This document shows, piece by piece, positions 13,601-22,800 of a stretch of 64,000 nt of DNA. Origin of the DNA: Lumbricus terrestris (lineage: Eukaryota > Annelida > Clitellata > Crassiclitellata > Lumbricidae); assembly GCA_949752735.1 (NCBI GenBank), contig OX457044.1:13765815-13829814 (forward strand). Direction: 5' to 3'. The notes beneath the pieces were generated by a model. The model was not told the origin of the DNA, did not search any database, and saw only the letters and a list, made by a program, of their open reading frames with translations. The position numbers and the translations under genes are program-made. The stretch's first letter is position 1; every line of letters starts with the position of its first letter.

Positions 13601-13841
13601 AGCGGTGAATGCGATGTCACTTCCTTTTGAACACTCATCAGCCGCTAGCTATACTATAATACTACTACTACTACTACTACAACAACTACTACTACTTGGG
13701 ATGAGGGTTATACCGTCTGGGCGCTTGCCGTCTTCTCTACTTGCTGTAGCGACTGTTAACATCATAGGCCGTGCGCTTTTGTGCAAGACGTGTCTTGTTA
13801 AAGCGCGTTAGAAATAATAAATTGTATTGTATATTGTATTG

Positions 13842-13882
<41 letters not shown>

Positions 13883-16800
13883 ATAATAATAATAATAATA
13901 ATAACAGCAAAACCTGGTCACATTTAAAGGTACCTTTGCATCATACCCTGAAGGCAAGGGCTGACACACCAGATGTTTAAATTTAAAACAATTTAAAATA
14001 ATAATTATCATTTGTAAATACAAACTGACAAGTAAGTAAGATCATATAACATAGCAGTTACAGAGAATAAGTTTAACAGAAGTCACACTACACTGTGTTA
14101 CAGCATGCTCAATGTGAGACAGCATGCTCATTGAGTGACAGCATGCTCATTGTGTGACAGCATGCTGCATGCTCATTGTGTGACAGCATGCTCATTGTAT
14201 GACAGCATGCTCATTGAGTGACAGCATGCTCAATGATTGCTCATTCTATAGGGTGTCTCGATAGGTCGAGAACGATTTTGAATGCAGACAAATATATGTT
14301 ATACACAATATAATGTGGAAAGCTGTATACTGGCGGATAGGTTGTTCAAATGAGAATGTTACGCCAAAAAAATTAGATCACTAGCTCACTTATTCAAATT
14401 TTAGCGCCAATATCCTTGATGTCATCAAATTCGTGCCAAGTAAACGTCCAGTTATATAGGCCGAAAACAGTATTGTACGACCATCATTGTTAATCCACAC
14501 ATAATTAATTAATTAATACAAATTATCATTTAGTATTTAATAATGTTTCCTTTACTCTTTAGTACAGCCTCAAGTCGATTAGGCATCGAGCCAATTAGAT
14601 TTTTAGAGTTGTCAGAGGTATCGATGTCCATGCCTTACGAAGCCGACGTTTAAGGTGTTCAATGTCTGGGGTTCGGGACCAGCATAAACAGTTGCCGCCA
14701 AAAGACTCCAAACATTTTCTATTGGTGATAAATCCAGCGGCCAGTCCCCCAGTGAGATGTATCCATTTATATTTTTGTTTATGCCGATCCCGAACCCAAC
14801 TTAAAACGTCGGCTTCGTAAGGCATGGACATCGATACCTCTGACAACAGTACTCTGAAAAATTTAATTCGCTCGATGCCTAATCGACTTGAGGCTGTAAT
14901 AAAGAGTAAAGGAAACATTATTAAATACTAAATGATAATTTGTATTAATTAATTAATTATGTGTGGATTAACAATGATGGTCGTACAATACTGTTTTTGG
15001 CCTATATAACTGGACGTTTACTTGGCACGAATTTGATGACGTCACGGATATTGGCGCTAAAATTTGAATAAGTGAGCTAGTGATCTAATTTTTTTGGCGT
15101 AACATTCTCATTTGAACAACCTATCCGCCAGTATACAGCTTTCCACATTATATTGTGTATAACATATATTTGTCTGCATTCAAAATCGTTCTCGACCTAT
15201 CGAGACAACCTATATATTCATCGTTATGGAGTTGAAAGTTGAGTAAAATAAAAGAGACTAGTGCCGGGTAACTCCGCCTCTCTACAATGGTGCTGTGTAA
15301 CAAAGTTCATTTGCCATCAATGGGCCTGCCATCTAAAATGCCCTCTATCCTCCTCTATACGTGTCTCCATTCTTTCTAGATCTGTTCCTACATCTCTGTC
15401 TCTCCTTAACCCTTTGAAAACTGAGCTCCTGTAACTCTATGGATAACGGGCTGGAAAATCGGCCCGTCGGGTTCAAAGGGTTAAAACCTATTTCTTCTTT
15501 TTGGGGCACTCATACTGGAAGCACTACAGAATGGTCAAATTGCTGTGAGGAATGTTTTTATAAGTATTGGATTACATTACATTACATCCAATATTAAGTG
15601 ACCTCACTGACCTGGCAAACAAACCTGGAAGCAGGCTCGCCTCCTATTACCCTTCTAAAGGTCGAACTCAGCCTTACATTAGGCAGATGGCATTGGTAAA
15701 ATGAGATGTATGGGACACTTTATATGGATGCCTAACAGCTAAATTTGACTCCTGCAATAACTAGGGCCCCCAGAAATTCACGATCTTGCGCAGCGTAAAT
15801 TCTGCGCACATTTCCAGGTTTAGCGCAAAAGCACAAAAATTGGCAATACGCGCGATTTTAGCGCAAATTTTGACAAAATCTTGCTAATTTATCTAAATTG
15901 GGCTTTGATTGACTTAAAATCACCGCGGCCCATGACAGTTCAACATAGCAACGACAACCGATGTGCGATAATCGAAATGGCGGCCGTCGAATGGGATGAA
16001 ATTATAGATGAATTTTTAGTTAAAGATCGATATTTTTGATAGTAACGCACAAACTTATAGTAAAAAAAATTCCAAAACTTCGCGGCCACACAATAAAATG
16101 TGTTAGACGAAGTTGCTCAAAGCGGTCACACAGCAGCGTCGCTTGCTGTCTCGGCTTATGACAGAACGAACGCATTTAATCTATAGGCGTCAGGCGTGCA
16201 CACAAAGACAGAAGGCTAGTACTCAGCACGTTGTGTAACTTGGTGATTCATTATAATATAGGCATATATAATACTATTTTGAAGTTACATTTGTAATGAG
16301 CGTAGATTTCGGTGGGCGTAAATTTTGCAAAATTAACATTATTTGCGATCGTCTGAATACATTAATCTTATGGTTATAGGAACTTTATAACTGCATTTTT
16401 GGCTTGATTGTCTAATTTCTAGAATGCCAAAGCTTTACATTAAATGACAAAAACACTGTTAGATACTTTAATACACTGATTCAATGAAAAAATAACGGAA
16501 CATTTTGATTTTTTAACTTGCGCAAAATTCGCGCAAATTTATTGTTTTTGGTGCGCAATTTTTTCAATTTTTGGCGCAAATTTCTGGGGGCCCTAAATAA
16601 CTTAATATCATATATTCATACAAAGAATTGTAATCATACTGTGGTGGAAGTTTGAAAATAAAAGAAGACTACATTATTATTGCGTTTACATTATAATATT
16701 AAAGGATATGAAACCAGTGTTGATGCTCATACCTGAAAATGCAGACAGTTCTGCCTTCTTCCAAAGCTTTGCTAGTTTCTTGTCTTTCTTCAACAGTTTT

Positions 16801-19800
16801 GTAAACTGACTTGTCGGCTCTTTGTCAACAACGTTGTTCTCGACATTCCCAACGTCATCACCATAGCTCTCCAGTAAGCCAAACTGATTCAAGATTCCTG
16901 TAGTGTAGAAAGGATACAAGTTTCGACAGGATTATGCAAAGAACCGGGTGGACTTTCAGATACGTAAAGACTTTCATAAAGACTGCTGCAATTGCAATGT
17001 AGTACGAATTCATGCATTGCAAGCAACATGTTTTGCTGACTTTACAGTCAATCCGTTGTGACGGAAGAGAATTAATGGACAAGCATACGAAGTGATGACA
17101 CCACAATGGTGGGTGGCATTACTAGCAATAGATGTGCAGCTTATGATGTTATTTATAAATTTTATCCTATTATTAATTTTTTTAAAGTTTGGCATTTAAA
17201 TTAAAATGCTATACAAGAGAAGCTATCATGCAGAACATTAACTTAGTATGCCCCAAAAATCCCATAAACAATAGACAATCAATCGAACACTCGTTAAATT
17301 CAACCATGAATTTCTAGCACTTCTTCAAGGGGACTACACAGAGGCGCTCTGACATTATAACATTGCTGCAGTCTAATATGAATTTCATATAACACAATGG
17401 ATACAAGAGCTTACCATGCATTCGTATTTGATCATTCTGGAATTGAACAGTGTTCTGAATAACTATTTCACATTCAGTCACATAGTTTATTGAATCTGAT
17501 TACGAACAATAAAAAGGCTACACAAATTTTTAAGGTCTAATAATAAATGTGCCACATAGAACTCCCACATCAGGCTATGTAAAAAGCGATATTTACATGG
17601 CAATTGATAGATCTCAGTGGTCTCTTCTTGCACTCCTTGATGCTTCTGCGATGTTTGATATGGTAGATCATGAGCTCCTCCTGCAGCATCTACACCTCTC
17701 ATAATTTGGCTTATGTGGCACACCCTTTCATTGGCTTAAATCATTCCTTACAGATGTACTCAGATGGTTGTCATGGGTAACACAAGAACACCCTGGGTTA
17801 GGATTGACTTAGGTGTCCCGCAAGGGTCGGTCTTAGGTCCTCTCTTATATCTTCTCTTCACTCTGTCCCCTATAAACACCAGGCCAAGGGTCATCTCTAT
17901 GCTGATGATGTCCAATCTCTTGTGCATGGCTCACCTTCCGAATAGATCACTCTGTCAGAACGATGAGCTCTCTAATATTGCAAGATCTCCACCTTTGAGC
18001 GACAGCAAACAGACTTAGACTCAATTGATTTGGTTTGGAACCAAGCAACAATTACATAAGCTTGATCTTCAATTACTGGCCTCATTATTTCCTGACTTTA
18101 CATTTTCCTCTAGTGTTCGTGATCTGGGTGTCACACTCGACAGTGCTCTGACATTTACTGAACACATGTAGACAACTGGACCTATTCGTATTTAACACTG
18201 GAACATATAAGCCAAGTCAGTACAGCCAGTGCTTTAAATACCAACTTCAGTCACACACAGCATACAGTCCAGTTTTGGATCTAATCAAAGTCCAGAAGTC
18301 AAATATATGGCTTAGCACTCTGCTGAAGTGCACATGTAAGGGGGAATGAAGAGGGTACTGCAACATGCAGATAATGGGAGGGAGGGAAGGGTCCAAATCT
18401 AAAGTAGGTCATAGTTTGTGAACGTCCTTTATAGTCAACCCCAACTGGTAAAACAATTGATATTATAAATTTATCTGATCTAGAAAGAAGAAAACAAAAA
18501 TGAATACAAGGAATCTATGTTTGAATCAGCTTTGTCAATAACAAATAAAATACTCTAAATGCTAAAAATTTATCAAAAGCGAAACTTGCATACTTATTGC
18601 ATGATCAGGCTTCACAGAGGTATGTCTATCCAGCAGAGAACCCACAATCACTGATCACAGAACATGCAAACCAGCAATCAGACAAGTTCTTGTCTATGAT
18701 CGGGAAATCAATTTCTTACCAAGAAATTTTCTTCGGATCAAAGCCTCCTGTTCTCCATCTTCATCAAGGCCACTTGACTTCTGCTTCTTCCATTCAATTT
18801 CCAGTTGATCCTGGAGAGCCAGTTCTGAGTAAAGCCTGGGCAATTCATCTTTAGGAAGTATCTAACACAAAAATTCTTGGCCATAAGTCCAATAACAATA
18901 TAGAGACAACTTGGATGGACATGTTCAGAACTTAGTACAAGACGGCTCAAATGCTGAAATCTCAATCTCATGAGGACATGTTAAAGCAGTGATTCCCAAC
19001 CTGTGTGCCGCGGCACACTACTGTGCCGCGTGAACTTTGCAAGTGTGCCGCGGGAAATTCTAATAATATTATAATATTAACATATTATTAACATATTATG
19101 TTATAAATTAATAATGATTCCAAACAAAACATCCGAAAACATCATCACTGCAGCATCAAAACTAAAGTCAGTTGGTCTTAATCTCTCACGTAATAGGTTA
19201 AGATATCCAATGGAAATCTTGATTGTTTTCCCGTCAATGAATATCAATTTTAAAAAATTGCACCTGAAATACTAAAAACATTGATAGACCTACAACCAGC
19301 AGTACAACATTACTTCCCTTCGCTTGCAATCGACACTTTTGACTCAGGGGTAATCAGTTCAATCGTAATCGGCGAAACAACAAATCTTACAACCGAGGAT
19401 GAAGAACAGCTCATTGATATACGAAATGACAAATTTTATCAGTCAACATTTTCAGAAAAGAGTTTGGATGAGTTTTGGCTTTCCATTCAGAAATTACATA
19501 GGCTACTTCGATCAGTTCAAGAACAGTCAAAATTCTTCTTCCATTTGCATCTTCATGGTTTTGTGAATTTAGATTATCAGCCTGAACTTATATCAAGCGC
19601 AAAAAGATGGAGACTTCTTAGAATCGACGATTAATTAAATGCGAGTATGATTGTCGTCTCTGGAGCCTCGTTTCAAGTTTCTTCCGACCCCCACAACCCA
19701 CACAACACTCCGACCTCCACCGGTATGCCAGCCGTGAAATTTTTGTTTTTTGAGAAAAAATTTCTTTCCGCAAAATTTTCTGCCCCCACCCCCACCCAGG

Positions 19801-22800
19801 GGCGGATCCAGGGGGGCCAAAATGGCCATGGCCCCCCCATTTAAAAATTGCACCGAACGTGGCTCCCCCATTTGGTTTCATCATCATCATCATCATCAAC
19901 AACCGAGGGACCAATGCCCGTAGGTGCTCGATGCCGTTCTCGTTATTCCACGCCAGGTTTGTCTGTCCAAGGCAGCGTGTGTTAGGTCCTGTAATGGTGC
20001 TCCACACCATTCTGATATGTTATCCAGCCATTCCTTGTGTGGTCGTCCTTTCCTGTTGGATCCCTCCATTCTTCCAAGCACAACTGTCTTGATCTTTCTG
20101 CTGCTGTCCATCCTGCATATGTGGCCGAAGAGATCTAGCTTCCTGGTTATTATTTTCTGCATAAGGTTCTCTGTGTGGTCTATTCGCCTATACAGTTCTG
20201 CGTTTGTTACTTTCTGCATCCATCCAATTCGCAAGATCTTTCTGTAGCACCTTCTCTCGAAAGCGAGTATTCTTCCTTCTGACTCCTTTGTTATTGTCCA
20301 CGCTTCACATCCGTAAAGCATGCTGCTGAATACGCAGGTTCTTAGCACTTCCAGTTTTAATTTCAGTTGTATAGATTTGCTCTTCCAGACTTTGTCCATT
20401 GCACTCAATGCTGCTGATGCTTTCCCAATCCTTACCCGTAGTTCTGCCTTGCTATCCAGGTCGTATGTGTTGACGCACCCTAAGTAGGTGAAATTTTCTA
20501 CATTTTCCAGTTTGTTTCCATCTATTTCCATTCTTCTGGGCAGATCTTTTGCTCCAAACACCATTGTCTTACACTTCTCAAAATTCATCTTGAGCCCATA
20601 TCTTTTCCCTTCATCGTTTAACTCCTGCACTGTGTGTTCTAGTCTCTGTTCGTCGTCATCTATCAAATCGATGTCGTCCGCAAAGCAAAGGTTGTTTATT
20701 TTTGTTCCACTGACTGTTACTCCACCTTCATTCTCATTTTCCCTGATCTTGTCCAGCACTCTCTCCAAGAGTGTGATAAAGATGTCCGGTGACAGTGGGT
20801 CGCCCTGCCTTGTGCCTCTATTGGTGCAAAACCAGGGCCCGTTTTCTCCACACACTCTAACTGATGCTTTTGCGTTGCTGTTGACCTCCTTTATTATTTG
20901 TACTAGCTTGCTATCTACTCCATACGATTTTAAGACTGCCCACGTGACGTTTTGGTCAATGCTGTCAAATGCCTTCTGAAAGTCGATGAAACAATTGTAT
21001 ATTTTTTTGTCCTTCCTTCTGGCCTTCTCTCCTATTAGCCTCAGTGTTAGTATTTGCTGCACTGTATTTCTACCCTTCCTGAATCCTGCCTGTTCGTCTG
21101 CCCGGTATTCCTCAGTTTGTGCTCTAAGTCTCTCTGTACAAGCCATTAAATAAATGCAGCGGGAGAGAAAAACAGGATACCAGTGCTCCCCATTTGGTTT
21201 CAACAAGCCATTAAATAAATGCAGCGGGAGAGAAAAACAGGAGACCAGTCCCCCCATTAAAGAAATCACATTGGACGCGACTCCCCCATTTGATTTTACC
21301 ACACTCCCGGCCATGATGACTGACGACTAAAAAAAAGTCATCAACTTTTTTGGCGGCTGAATTGGTATCTTTTTCCTGAAAAATTGGACAAATGACTAAA
21401 AAAAAGGCGTCAACTTTTTTGGCGGCTGAATTGGTATCTTTTTTCCTGAAAAATTGGACCAATGACTAAAAATAAAAAAGGTCGTCAACTATTTTTGGCA
21501 GCTGAATTTGTATCTTTTTCCTGAAAAATTGGACGAATGACTAAAAAACAAAGAGGTTTTTTCGGCGACGAATATCACGAAATTTTTCCCCTGTCCCACC
21601 AACAAGACCGAAAATTTTTGCCCCGCACCTTCGAAAATTTCTGCATCCGCCCTTGCTCCCACCCATCCAATACACACCTCGACCCACAGGGCCGAGATGT
21701 GTGTTGGGTTGAGGCGAGGTTGCCCGTGTAAAAATCTGTCTAGTTGTAACGTCTCAGGTGAATAAGTGTGAAAATATGCATGGCAACGGTTAAAAAGTAG
21801 GAAAAATGGGGTTGGCCAAAAATCTACTGATTTGATTGTTGGCCCTGAAAACATGAAAATGGTTGGCCGAGATCGCCGACCCCCAATGACCTGCCCAGGG
21901 TCGACCCCGGCCCTCCTGCGAAGGATTGGGATCAATTGCTTCAAAACTGTGGCCGTGCATAGCTAACACCCAAACAAATACACAGACTTAACAAAATATA
22001 TATAAGATTTCATGTTTGAGCAGCTCCATTGGCTTCCTCTAACTGTGCGCATTAAGTTCAAAATCCTCATCTTGGTCTCCAAAGCACAACGGGGTCTTGC
22101 CCAAAAATATCTAGCCAATGAAATTCACTGGCCTCTTTCAGCCTTCTCGCGTCACCCACTCCACTCTTCAAATAGATTTGATCTTCTAGTTCCTCCTACT
22201 AGAACAGATAGATGGCTCAGCCCCGATCCTTTACATCAATTGGCCCCTCTCTTTGGAATACTGTCTCCATCCACTCGGTCTCAACTTCTAACTGGTAATC
22301 CATCCTCCTCATTTTCTTTCCTCAAAACCTGTTTCTTCTCACGTGGCCTTGCGCACTGGGAGCGCTTCTGAACGGTTCACCCTATGCTTTATAAATGCTT
22401 TAATACAATACAATACAATATCCAGCTCAGCACCATGCCTTTGGAATGATATACCTCCTGAATTCCGATCCTTTTCAGTTCCTCCACCACCATCACTAAT
22501 CACACACCATCACTCCCCCTCAGGCTCCTCTATCCATCACACCTTGGGCGTTTCATTCGAAACTGAACACACTACTTTGGTTATATTCTATAATGACTCG
22601 GTAGACGTTCTAGAATGACTCGGTAGACACCAAGAACTAACGTTGCAGCGTTGTTATCTTTAATAATCCAACTTCTAGTTTGCCGAGAATCCTTTTAATC
22701 GATCCAGCTTCTCTTTAGGCAAGAATTTGTTCGATAAATCCCGCTTCTATTTCGTCAGCAAATATTTTTCAGCCATTTTTCATTGAAAATTATTGTTCAT

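Larger units (their letters stand above)
19797..21655. mobile_element. hAT-like element (CAGGGGCGGATCCAG ends) with RTE inside
   Basis: The left end is CAGGGGCGGATCCAGGGG; the right end, inverted, is CAAGGGCGGATGCAGAAA. The flanks CCCCCACC (19789-19796) and CTCCCACC (21656-21663) form an 8-bp duplication with one mismatch. Without the RTE insertion the element is about 550 bp. Related copies are at 56509-56874 and 59544-62132. Confidence 0.7.

Noticed and set aside
19896..21314. 472-residue ORF as a host gene
   Set aside because: RT motifs, target duplications and the GATGAT tail show an RTE retrotransposon; its first residues come from flanking DNA.
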